A stretch of 6,239 nt of DNA, taken from positions 1 through 6,239 of the forward strand of contig WALQ01000053.1 in assembly GCA_015522745.1 (NCBI GenBank), in the 5' to 3' direction. The position numbers were made by a program, and so were the translations under genes. The stretch is from Candidatus Aenigmatarchaeota archaeon (GTDB taxonomy: Archaea; Aenigmatarchaeota; Aenigmatarchaeia; GW2011-AR5; WALA01). Each line of letters starts with the position of its first letter. Positions within the stretch are counted from its first letter, which is position 1. Below, one piece after another: positions 1 through 6,239 of this stretch. The notes under the pieces are model-generated. The model worked only from the letters and a program-made list of their open reading frames with translations. It was not told the origin of the DNA and searched no databases.

Positions 1-10
1 GAGTAAAAGA

Positions 11-15
11 GTGAT
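11..15 (+). promoter_or_regulatory. Probable Shine-Dalgarno site of the glmM-like gene
   Basis: GTGAT lies 3 nt before ATG 19 and matches part of the archaeal anti-SD complement (GGTGAT) with one G missing. The spacing is short, so this is a weak to moderate site. Only 18 bases precede the gene, so no promoter can be judged; whether a further gene lies upstream in the same operon is not visible. Confidence 0.4.
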
Positions 16-18
16 AAC

Positions 19-1266
19 ATGCTTTTTGGTTCGAGCGGAATAAGACGCATAATAGATGAATCGTCCCTGAAATTTTTCTCGGACGTCTCGCGCGCCGTCG
101 GAACTTTCTTCAACGGCGGAACGATATGCATGGGGCACGACGCGAGAAATTCGAGCGGGCGCCTCAATGAAATTGTCAAGGAATCAATTCTCAGAACGGG
201 TGTGAACGTTGTTGACATAGGGCTCGTGTCAACGCCCGTGCTCGCATACACATCGCAGAAGTTCGACGGTGGCGTTATGATAACCGCGTCCCACAATCCG
301 CCGGAGTGGAACGGGATAAAGATTTTCAAGCGCACGGGTCTCTCAATGGAAGAACAGAAGAAAGTCGAGGAGATTTACAAGTCAAAAAAATACAACGTCG
401 GAAAAGGTATGGAGTCCGCGATGAACCCATTGCCCGACTACGAAAGCGCGATAAAAAAATTCATCGAATCTCACGCCATACCAATAAGGAAGGACCTTCG
501 CATACTTCTCGACCCCGGAAACGGCGCGATGTCTGACATAGCAAAGAAGGTGTTGAGCGATCTTGGAATGAACGTCGACGTGATAAACGACGTTCCGGAC
601 GGAAACTTTCCGAACCGCCCTTCCGAACCGAAAGAAGAGACGCTCGGCCGCGCGATTGAGCTCTCAAAGAATTACGATTTCGCAGCGTGTTTCGATGGGG
701 ACGGCGACCGCGTCGTATTTTGCGACGGGCAATTCTTCGGATACAACGAAGGAATGACGGCCGTGGCGAAATTTTACGGCGCGAAAAAAATAGTCACGAC
801 CGTGGAAAGCGGCCGCCTCATAGACACCGTGGGTGATGTCATACGGGTTCCGGTTGGCGACGTGAACGTCGCGCGCGAGGTCTTGCGCTCAGGCGCCGAC
901 ATAGGCGTGGAGCAGGTCGGGCACTACATCTTCCGCGATTTCGGACCATTCCCGGAAACGATAATACCCATCGTGATTTTCGCGTCAAAATTCGAGGAGC
1001 GCGAATTCAAAAGAACGTTTTGGTTCAAGAAGACATCCGTTCACGCAGACGACAAGTTCGCCGCCATGGAAAAGTTGAAAATGCTGCGGTCGTTGGGAAA
1101 GGCGACGTTCATAGATGGAATTAGGGTGGATTTCGAAAACGGATGGGCGCTTGTAAGGCCGAGCGGAACCGAGCCCGTCATACGCATAATGGTTGAAACA
1201 GACTCGCCGGAATCAACGGACGAGTGGTTGAGAAAGCTTGAAAAAAATGTGAGGTCGGTTGTATGA
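19..1266 (+). CDS. glmM: Phosphoglucosamine mutase-type phosphohexomutase (alpha-D-phosphohexomutase family)
   Basis: Likely a cytoplasmic enzyme converting glucosamine-6-P to glucosamine-1-P, the second step toward UDP-GlcNAc. Seen in the 415-aa protein: an N-terminal FGSSGIR motif (residues 3-9), the phosphoserine loop TASHNP (89-94, catalytic Ser91), the metal loop DGDGDR (226-231), a sugar loop EQVGH (298-302) and the C-terminal phosphate loop RPSGTEP (380-386). All four domains of the family are therefore present. It is about 30 residues shorter than usual (about 445-450), with part of the loss between the metal and sugar loops. The sugar loop carries Val300 where the family normally has Ser (E-x-S-G-H). 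The start is secure: an in-frame TAA lies at 4-6 and ATG 19 is the only start codon after it. The gene overlaps the next by ATGA. On sequence alone it could be a phosphomannomutase/phosphoglucomutase; placement beside glmU-like and glmS genes argues for GlmM. Confidence 0.88.
   Translation: MLFGSSGIRRIIDESSLKFFSDVSRAVGTFFNGGTICMGHDARNSSGRLNEIVKESILRTGVNVVDIGLVSTPVLAYTSQKFDGGVMITASHNPPEWNGIKIFKRTGLSMEEQKKVEEIYKSKKYNVGKGMESAMNPLPDYESAIKKFIESHAIPIRKDLRILLDPGNGAMSDIAKKVLSDLGMNVDVINDVPDGNFPNRPSEPKEETLGRAIELSKNYDFAACFDGDGDRVVFCDGQFFGYNEGMTAVAKFYGAKKIVTTVESGRLIDTVGDVIRVPVGDVNVAREVLRSGADIGVEQVGHYIFRDFGPFPETIIPIVIFASKFEEREFKRTFWFKKTSVHADDKFAAMEKLKMLRSLGKATFIDGIRVDFENGWALVRPSGTEPVIRIMVETDSPESTDEWLRKLEKNVRSVV
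1251..1255 (+). promoter_or_regulatory. Shine-Dalgarno site of the glmU-like gene
   Basis: GAGGT lies inside the last codons of the glmM-like gene, 7 nt before ATG 1263. It matches the core of the GGAGGTGAT complement of the 16S rRNA tail. It supports ATG 1263 as the start and coupled translation through the ATGA overlap. Confidence 0.6.
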
Positions 1267-2549
1267 AAGTCGTTTTTTTGTGCGGTGGCATCGGAAAGAG
1301 GATGCTTCCTTTGATGGAGGACAAGTTCCTCTTCAAGTTCTTGGGAAAAACGCTTCTCGAGTACCACATTGATATGGCGAAGAAGTACGGTGACATAATC
1401 ATAGTTGCGAACGACGAGAACGTAGACAGAATAGAAAAAATCGCAAAGGACGCCAAAATCGTTGTGCAGAAAAAGGCGCGCGGAATGGCGGACGCACTGT
1501 TGGCGGCGAAGGAGCTCATTAACGGTGATGAAATCATACTCGTGAGCCCGAACGACGTCTTCGATGAAAGCGCGTACGAGAATTTGATGAATGCATACAA
1601 AAGCGAGGACGCTTCTTCGTTCATAACGGGTTACGTTGTAAACGACTACTTTCCTGGCGGCTACATAATACGCGACGGAAAGTACATGAAGGGAATTGTG
1701 GAGAAGCCGGAGAAGCCGCCAAGCAACATAGTCAACATTGTCCTCCACTTGCACAAAAACACGAAGAAGCTTTTCGAGTACATAGAAAGCACGGAGAGCT
1801 CAAGCGACGACGTCTACGAAAAGGCGCTCGACCGAATGATAAAGGACGGTGAGAAGGTCTTCGTTGTTGACTATGACGGATATTGGCAGGCGATAAAGTA
1901 CCCGTGGCACGTCCTCCGTGTTCTCGATCATTTCATGGAAAAGGTTGAAAGAAAAATTTCATCAAGCGCCGAGATTTCAGACAGTGCGAAGATTTACGGA
2001 AATGTCATCATTGAGGACGGCGTCAAAGTTCTTGACAATGCGGTCATAAGAGGTCCCGCGTACATAGGAAAAGGAAGCGTGATTGGCAACAACGTGCTCG
2101 TTTGGTCCGGAACCCAGATAGGTGACAAGTGCGTTGTCGGATTCTCCACGGAGATAAAGCACTCGTACGTCGGCGACAACTGCTGGTTCCACGAAAATTA
2201 CGTCGGCGATTCCATAGTTGCAGACGACTGCTCATTCGGTGCCGGAACGATAACGGCAAACTTAAGGTTCGATGAGAAGAACATATCGTCTTACGTGAAA
2301 GAGAAAAAGTTCGACACGGGGATGAACAAGTTCGGTGCCGTTTTCGGCGAAAAGTGCCGCACGGGTGTGCACGTCGGCATAATGCCGGGCGTGAAAGTTG
2401 GACCGAACTCAATAGTCGGACCGCACGTTTGCCTGACGAAAGACCTCGAGCCGAACAAAATCATTTTCGAAAACGGGAAAATCATAGACAACAAGATAAA
2501 ACTGGACGAGCGAAATCTCTCAAAACTCGTCAAGAAGCTCGGTGATTGA
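1263..2549 (+). CDS. glmU: Bifunctional GlmU-like sugar-1-phosphate nucleotidylyltransferase / acetyltransferase
   Basis: Predicted to acetylate glucosamine-1-P and transfer UMP to give UDP-GlcNAc. Residues 1-225 form a Rossmann-like nucleotidylyltransferase domain: CGGIGKRM (7-14), Lys21 in a DK motif where PK is usual, GMADAL (74-79, normally GTADAL), Asp98 in PND, and EKP (147-149). Residues about 235-400 form a left-handed beta helix of hexapeptide repeats with HENYVGDS (310-317), GAGT (326-329), ANLRFD (332-337) and a late PGVKVG/VGP stretch (375-387). His310 aligns with the His reported as essential for acetyl transfer in Sulfolobus ST0452; this alignment was made by eye. Residues 207-215 read YWQAIKYPW, lacking the Asp of the usual W-x-D-x-G-x-P motif. 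The gene overlaps glmM by 4 nt and abuts glmS. A sugar other than GlcN-1-P, or altered transferase activity, remains possible; the acetyltransferase call is firmer. Confidence 0.85.
   Translation: MKVVFLCGGIGKRMLPLMEDKFLFKFLGKTLLEYHIDMAKKYGDIIIVANDENVDRIEKIAKDAKIVVQKKARGMADALLAAKELINGDEIILVSPNDVFDESAYENLMNAYKSEDASSFITGYVVNDYFPGGYIIRDGKYMKGIVEKPEKPPSNIVNIVLHLHKNTKKLFEYIESTESSSDDVYEKALDRMIKDGEKVFVVDYDGYWQAIKYPWHVLRVLDHFMEKVERKISSSAEISDSAKIYGNVIIEDGVKVLDNAVIRGPAYIGKGSVIGNNVLVWSGTQIGDKCVVGFSTEIKHSYVGDNCWFHENYVGDSIVADDCSFGAGTITANLRFDEKNISSYVKEKKFDTGMNKFGAVFGEKCRTGVHVGIMPGVKVGPNSIVGPHVCLTKDLEPNKIIFENGKIIDNKIKLDERNLSKLVKKLGD
2541..2545 (+). promoter_or_regulatory. Shine-Dalgarno site of glmS
   Basis: GGTGA (continuing as GGTGAT) sits in the last sense codons of the glmU-like gene, 4 nt before ATG 2550. 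It is a strong archaeal-type site. The preceding gene's TGA (2547-2549) directly touches the ATG, so translational coupling or reinitiation is likely. Confidence 0.65.
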
Positions 2550-4205
2550 ATGTGCGGAATCGTTGGGTACGTCGGGTTCAGGGATGCCAAGGGCGTTCTC
2601 ATTAACGGTCTCAGAAAATTGGAGTACCGCGGATACGACTCCGCCGGTATCGCGCTGTATCCAAACATCGTTTCAAAATGCGTCGGCGATGTGAGCAACT
2701 TAAAGGTGCCGAAGGCGAAGTCGCACATAGGTATTGCGCACACGAGGTGGGCGACGCACGGCGGAGTTTCCGTAAGAAACGCGCATCCTCAAAAGGATTG
2801 CAGCGGGCGCATATTCGTCGTCCACAATGGCATAATAGAGAACTACGCCGACTTGAAAAGGGAGCTCATCAAAAAAGGCCACATCTTCAAGAGCGACACG
2901 GACACGGAGGTTATCCCCCATTTCTTCGAGGAGGAGCTCAAGCACGGAACAATGCTCGGCGTGATGAAAAAATTCACGAAGGTCGTGCGAGGAACGTACG
3001 CAATAGCCATGATAGTTGATGATCAGGGAATCTACGTCTTGAAGAAATCATCTCCCCTCGCGATTGGAATTAGAAAGGACGAGATGTTTGTCGGCAGCGA
3101 CATTTACGCGTTTTCTGACATGACAAACAAGGCGATTTTCCTGGACGACTTGGAATACGGAATCGTGACGAAGAGTGGTTACAAGATATTCAAAAACGGA
3201 AGGCGCGTCAAAAAGCGCCCACAAACGTTTCGATGGGAGTCGAATGTGGAAAAAAGGAAATACGCCCATTATATGCTCAAGGAGATACACGAAGAACCGG
3301 AGGCGATGCGAAGACTATTGAAATCGATAAAGTTCGAACAATCGAAAAGTTTCGATCATCTCGTTCGCGACATCAGAAAGTACAAAAAGGTCTACTTTGT
3401 CGCCGCTGGGACATCGTACCACGCAACACTCGTCGCGACGTACATACTCAACAAAGTCGGTGTGGACGCGCACACGATGATAGCGTCTGAGTTTGACAAT
3501 TACATGAACGTTGACAAAAAAACGCTCGTTGTAGCCGTCTCGCAAAGCGGGGAAACAATGGACGTCATCAACGTCATAAAAAACATACCGAGAAAAAATG
3601 TGGTGTCCATAGTTAACGTCCCGTACTCCACGATACAAAGAATGTCGTCCTATTCCATAGAAACAATGGCGGGGCAGGAAGTGGCTGTGGCCGCGACGAA
3701 ATCGTTCACGAATCAAGTCCTTCTGTTCATCGAGCTCGCCAAACGTCTCAGGTTCAAGTACAATGTGAATCCAAATGACATCGAAAGGTACATACGCAAA
3801 AACGAAAGGGTGATAGCGGGAATTGCGAAAAAACTCTACAAGAAGAAAAACATTTACGTCCTCGGGCGCGGGATAAGTTATCCCATAGCGCGTGAGATAG
3901 CGCTCAAGCTCAAGGAAGTTGCGTACATACATGCGGAAGGAATGATGGGCGGCGAGCTCAAGCACGGGACGATAGCGCTCATAGAGAAAGGCACTCCCGT
4001 AATAGCACTTATGTCAGATGAAAAAATGGCTTCAAACGTAAAGGAAGTTGAGGCGCGCGGCGCGTACGTTGTTCCCGTTTACCTGAAAGAATTTGTAATT
4101 GAAGGCGCGCTCTTCGGTCATTTGCTATCATATTACATAGCAAAGATGAAACACCTCCCCATAGACAAGCCGAGAAACCTTGCGAAATCCGTCACGGTCG
4201 TGTAA
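2550..4205 (+). CDS. glmS: Glutamine--fructose-6-phosphate aminotransferase (isomerizing)
   Basis: Makes glucosamine-6-P from fructose-6-P and glutamine, the committed step of hexosamine synthesis. Residues 2 to about 215 form a class II glutamine amidotransferase domain. Cys2 becomes the N-terminal nucleophile after Met removal, which fixes the start; RWATHG (66-71), HNGIIENY (92-99) and SDTDTE (115-120) follow. The linker HYMLKEIHE (240-248) leads to two SIS domains: SIS1 with AAGTSYHA (285-292), SQSGET (331-336) and ATKSFTNQ (382-389); SIS2 with GRGISYP (439-445), ALKLKE (451-456), HAEG (461-464) and ELKHGT (469-474). The C-terminal PRNLAKSVTV (541-550) carries Lys546, matching E. coli Lys603. 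At 551 aa it is about 58 shorter than E. coli GlmS (609). About 25 of these are lost between His472 and Lys546; most of the rest lie before the second SIS domain. All catalytic motifs remain. It is the last gene of the operon. Confidence 0.96.
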   Translation: MCGIVGYVGFRDAKGVLINGLRKLEYRGYDSAGIALYPNIVSKCVGDVSNLKVPKAKSHIGIAHTRWATHGGVSVRNAHPQKDCSGRIFVVHNGIIENYADLKRELIKKGHIFKSDTDTEVIPHFFEEELKHGTMLGVMKKFTKVVRGTYAIAMIVDDQGIYVLKKSSPLAIGIRKDEMFVGSDIYAFSDMTNKAIFLDDLEYGIVTKSGYKIFKNGRRVKKRPQTFRWESNVEKRKYAHYMLKEIHEEPEAMRRLLKSIKFEQSKSFDHLVRDIRKYKKVYFVAAGTSYHATLVATYILNKVGVDAHTMIASEFDNYMNVDKKTLVVAVSQSGETMDVINVIKNIPRKNVVSIVNVPYSTIQRMSSYSIETMAGQEVAVAATKSFTNQVLLFIELAKRLRFKYNVNPNDIERYIRKNERVIAGIAKKLYKKKNIYVLGRGISYPIAREIALKLKEVAYIHAEGMMGGELKHGTIALIEKGTPVIALMSDEKMASNVKEVEARGAYVVPVYLKEFVIEGALFGHLLSYYIAKMKHLPIDKPRNLAKSVTVV

Positions 4206-4207
4206 GC

Positions 4208-4225
4208 AAAAAATGATATTTTTTT
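4208..4225. terminator. Probable bidirectional terminator between convergent genes
   Basis: The 32-nt spacer between the stops of glmS and the ligase gene holds a near-perfect A/T inverted repeat: AAAAAAT (4208-4214), loop GAT, then ATTTTTT (4218-4224) with one more T. Read on the plus strand it gives a 7-T run starting 14 nt after the glmS stop codon. Read on the minus strand it gives a 6-T run 25-30 nt after the ligase stop. T-tracts are the main intrinsic termination signal in archaea, so one element could end both transcripts. The A/T-only stem is weak, so the T-runs are the likelier active part. Confidence 0.5.
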
Positions 4226-4237
4226 CACGCCCACATT

Positions 4238-5887
4238 TCATTTTTTCTTCCCGCGCCCGCGCTGAATGCGGTAGAGCTCCTCAACATCGCGTATAACGCT
4301 TGCCTCGTTAGGTGCGCGGTCGTACCTTATCCTCACAAGCCTCGGGAACCTGAGCGCGTACCCGGATTCGTAGTTTGGCGATTTCTGTATCTCCTCATAA
4401 GCAACTTCGACAACTATTTCCGACCGTATGACAACTTCGCGCCCGTGCTCTTCAACTATGAGAGGTTTCAACTTCTCAGTGAGCTCCTTCAGCTGCTCGT
4501 CCGTGAACCCAGAACCCATCATACCTATTGGAAGGAACCCGCTCGGCGTCCGTATGCCGAGAACGTACGAACCGAGGACGTTTGCGCGTTTTCCAGTTCC
4601 CCACTCCGCACCTATAATCACTAAGTCGAGCGTGTCCATTATGGGTTTCACCTTCAGCCAAAATCCAACGCGCTTTCCCGGGCGGTAAATTGCGTCGAGG
4701 TTCTTGACCATCACACCCTCCTCACCAACGGACAACGACCACTTGTAAAATTCTTCCGCTTTCTTGTAATCCTTCGTCTCTATGTGCTCCGCGAGAACGA
4801 ACTTCCCTTTGAGCGGCTTGATTATCTTCTTGAGCATCGCCCAGCGCTCGCGCAATGGTTTTTTGATGTAATTCTCCCCATCAATGTAAATGAGCTCAAA
4901 AAGGTTTATCTGAATTGGTATCTCCTTCATCATCTTTTCTATGTCGTACTTCCTCTGTATTCTTCGCGAAAGCTTTTGGAATGGAAGCGGTCTCCCTTTG
5001 TCATCTATGGCAACCGTTTCGCCCTCGAGTATGCACCGCTTCGCCTTCACGTGCTTCTTGACGAGCTCAACCAAATCCGGAAACTGCTTGGTAACGTTTT
5101 CAAGGCGGCGCGAGAATATCCAAACTTTATCGCCGTCCTTGTGTATCTGTGTTCGGAATCCGTCGTACTTCGTCTCTATGCACGGATGCTCAAAAGCATC
5201 GAGCGCCTCCTTTAGGTTTTTCGCGCGCTCGGCGAGCATGACGCGCAACGGACGTCCGAGAACTATCTTGGCGTTCTTGAGCTCGCTTTTGTTTGTGGCA
5301 GCTATGCGCGCCACCTCTCCGTAGTCCGTGAGCATGTCATACGCGTTCTCAACGTCTTCGACGCTGGCGTCAAACGCCTTCGCAATCGCATCGCGGACAA
5401 TTCCCTCCGCGACGCCTATGCGCATGTCGCCTATGAGCGTCCGCGTTATGTACTTCGCTCCCATCGGGCTCGCGGATGAAAGAAGCTCGGAAATTATTGA
5501 AATTTTCTTTCCCACCGATCCCTTTCCGCTCATCGAGAGAAACTCTTTGATGTTCTTGTAAACCTTTTCGAGTGTGAGCTCCTTTTTCAATAGAGACGTC
5601 TGACGCTTGTGTTTTGAATAGAATTCCGTCACCTTGCCCAAGTCACCGAGCTCCTTGAACTTCTTCACGACGTCGCTCTCGCGGACGCCAAACGACTTTG
5701 CAATGGTCATCTTCATGAACTCGTTTGCGACGCCGAGGTCTTCGAAGCCGAGCGTGAATTTAACCACAAGAGAAAGTTCGTTTGGAGGTACTGATTTGTA
5801 GAAATCGGCAAGTATGTCGCGTTTCTCGAGCTTTTTCGTCGTGTGCTCGAGCTTGTCGTAAACCCTCACAATTTCAGAATATTTCAT
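4238..5887 (-). CDS. lig: ATP-dependent DNA ligase (archaeal/eukaryal type)
   Basis: Seals nicks in DNA through an enzyme-AMP intermediate; it would serve Okazaki fragment joining and repair. Residue numbers here count from ATG 5887. An N-terminal DNA-binding domain spans about 1-205, with GDMRIGV at 153-159. The adenylation domain has motif I KYDG (nucleophile Lys240), motif III EGE (288-290), motif IIIa LFELIYIDG (329-337), motif IV EGVMVK (390-395) and motif V WLKVK (410-414). The OB-fold domain ends with motif VI RFPRLVRIRYDR (513-524). Length is about 549 aa, slightly under the usual 560-600, and the tail is basic (RGRGKKK). ATG 5887 is chosen because archaeal ligases typically begin MKYSE-; an in-frame TTG at 5905 would add six residues. 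Neither start has a Shine-Dalgarno site, so a leaderless message is possible. The gene follows a small regulator by 21 nt and converges on glmS. Confidence 0.95.
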   Translation of the reverse strand: MKYSEIVRVYDKLEHTTKKLEKRDILADFYKSVPPNELSLVVKFTLGFEDLGVANEFMKMTIAKSFGVRESDVVKKFKELGDLGKVTEFYSKHKRQTSLLKKELTLEKVYKNIKEFLSMSGKGSVGKKISIISELLSSASPMGAKYITRTLIGDMRIGVAEGIVRDAIAKAFDASVEDVENAYDMLTDYGEVARIAATNKSELKNAKIVLGRPLRVMLAERAKNLKEALDAFEHPCIETKYDGFRTQIHKDGDKVWIFSRRLENVTKQFPDLVELVKKHVKAKRCILEGETVAIDDKGRPLPFQKLSRRIQRKYDIEKMMKEIPIQINLFELIYIDGENYIKKPLRERWAMLKKIIKPLKGKFVLAEHIETKDYKKAEEFYKWSLSVGEEGVMVKNLDAIYRPGKRVGFWLKVKPIMDTLDLVIIGAEWGTGKRANVLGSYVLGIRTPSGFLPIGMMGSGFTDEQLKELTEKLKPLIVEEHGREVVIRSEIVVEVAYEEIQKSPNYESGYALRFPRLVRIRYDRAPNEASVIRDVEELYRIQRGRGKKK

Positions 5888-5907
5888 AACTAAATTTTGC
5901 GTCAAAG

Positions 5908-5916
5908 ATTAAATTT
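5908..5916 (-). promoter_or_regulatory. Possible TATA box for a leaderless ligase transcript
   Basis: AAATTTAAT, preceded by the purine-rich AAAAG (a possible BRE), is centred about 25 nt upstream of ATG 5887 on the minus strand. This is the distance expected if transcription starts at the ATG itself. The lack of a Shine-Dalgarno site before the ligase agrees with a leaderless start. The match to a consensus archaeal TATA box is only partial and it overlaps the regulator's stop codon region, so this is tentative. Confidence 0.25.
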
Positions 5917-6223
5917 CTTTTGAGAACAGTTTGTCGAAGAACTTTCTCGCATTCTTTTGTATTTCCTCAACATTTTTGTTAACGGCTTCCATGAGTGTAT
6001 GTTCGTCTTGAAGATAATAAACAAAGTAACGCCCGCGCTTCGGTGTGCAGCATCTTGACGACTTGTAAACGAATCCGTAATCTATCAGCTTGTTTAAATA
6101 CCTGTTTACCGTGCTTATGTTCTTTTTCAGCGCCTTGCTTAACTCCTTCGACGTCATCGGACTTTTTTTAAGCAAGTGTAGTATTTTTATTTCTGAACCA
6201 CTTATATTGAGAAGTCTTTTCAT
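5909..6223 (-). CDS. Small winged helix-turn-helix transcriptional regulator
   Basis: A 104-aa DNA-binding protein of the broad ArsR/MarR/TrmB winged-helix type; the exact family is not recognised and no ligand can be assigned. Visible parts: helix 1 (EIKILHLLKK, 11-20), an HTH with SKELSKAL (25-32) and recognition helix STVNRYLNKLIDYG (37-50), a basic aromatic wing SSRCCTPKRGRYFVYYL (55-71) with adjacent Cys58-Cys59, and a charged C-terminal helix (about 76-100) that may dimerise. ATG 6223 is preferred because AAGGTG lies 5 nt upstream; an in-frame GTG at 6229 would add two residues but overlaps that site. GC content is roughly 40%, against about 50% or more in sampled parts of the sugar genes. 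It lies just upstream of the DNA ligase on the same strand, so the two may be co-transcribed. It could autoregulate or control distant genes. No membrane segment is seen. Confidence 0.75.
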   Translation of the reverse strand: MKRLLNISGSEIKILHLLKKSPMTSKELSKALKKNISTVNRYLNKLIDYGFVYKSSRCCTPKRGRYFVYYLQDEHTLMEAVNKNVEEIQKNARKFFDKLFSKEI

Positions 6224-6228
6224 ATTCA

Positions 6229-6234
6229 CACCTT
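6229..6234 (-). promoter_or_regulatory. Shine-Dalgarno site of the winged-helix regulator gene
   Basis: AAGGTG on the minus strand, 5 nt before ATG 6223, is a good match to the archaeal consensus. It decides for ATG 6223 over the in-frame GTG at 6229, whose first base falls inside the site. Only 16 bases lie between this start and the window edge, so the promoter is not visible. Confidence 0.55.
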
Positions 6235-6239
6235 AGATA

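Noticed and set aside
1..18. Possible tail of an upstream gene (stop codons TAA at 4-6 and TGA at 12-14)
   Set aside because: Too little sequence to judge; stop triplets in 18 bases are expected by chance.
1041..1754. Long minus-strand open frame of 237 codons across the glmM/glmU junction
   Set aside because: It lies fully antisense to two confidently assigned genes, has no recognisable motif, and its residue pattern (many Val, Arg, His, Leu) looks like the complement of the real frames.
3315..3965. Minus-strand open frame of 216 codons within glmS
   Set aside because: Antisense to the SIS domains of a clear GlmS; no SD site or domain signature was seen. Treated as a shadow.
2934..3967. 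Identical 14-nt stretch GAGCTCAAGCACGG at 2934-2947 and 3954-3967
   Set aside because: Both copies encode Glu-Leu-Lys-His-Gly within glmS, in different domains. It is best explained by chance and similar codon choice, not by a mobile or regulatory repeat.
4784..5215. Plus-strand open frame of 143 codons within the ligase gene
   Set aside because: Antisense to the ligase adenylation domain, which has all expected motifs; no independent support.
1..6239. Search for tRNA, rRNA, CRISPR arrays, insertion sequences and attachment sites
   Set aside because: None seen. Nearly all bases lie in five coding regions, the intergenic gaps are under 35 nt, and no regular direct repeats or transposase-like proteins are present.

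Overview
The window looks archaeal. The DNA ligase is of the ATP-dependent archaeal/eukaryal type, the GlmU-like protein resembles the archaeal ST0452-type sugar-phosphate nucleotidylyltransferase/acetyltransferase more than bacterial GlmU, ATA is used heavily for Ile, and several starts are preceded by archaeal-style Shine-Dalgarno sequences (GGTGA, GAGGT, AAGGTG). Several proteins are shorter than their families (GlmM 415 aa, GlmS 551 aa, ligase about 549 aa). That would fit a compact, possibly DPANN-like genome, but the lineage is an inference and cannot be fixed from this sequence alone.

Layout. Bases 19-4205 on the plus strand hold a tight three-gene operon: a GlmM-type phosphohexomutase, a two-domain GlmU-like nucleotidylyltransferase/acetyltransferase, and GlmS. 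The first two genes overlap by ATGA and the second and third abut (TGA then ATG). Bases 4206-4237 form a short convergent spacer holding an A-tract/T-tract inverted repeat, probably a two-way terminator. Bases 4238-6223 on the minus strand hold two genes transcribed toward that spacer: a small winged-helix regulator (upstream, running to the window edge) and an ATP-dependent DNA ligase, separated by about 20 nt.

Function. The plus-strand operon encodes every step from fructose-6-phosphate to UDP-N-acetylglucosamine. GlmS makes glucosamine-6-P, GlmM converts it to glucosamine-1-P, and the GlmU-like protein acetylates and uridylylates it. In an archaeon this product would supply N-glycosylation and other surface glycans. 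The minus-strand pair joins a DNA repair/replication ligase to a small regulator whose target is unknown.

No undescribed system, mobile element, CRISPR array or RNA gene was seen. The points most worth a second look are residue changes at normally conserved positions: Ser to Val in the GlmM sugar loop, and a missing metal-type Asp in the GlmU-like nucleotidylyltransferase domain. The regulator-ligase pairing is also of interest.
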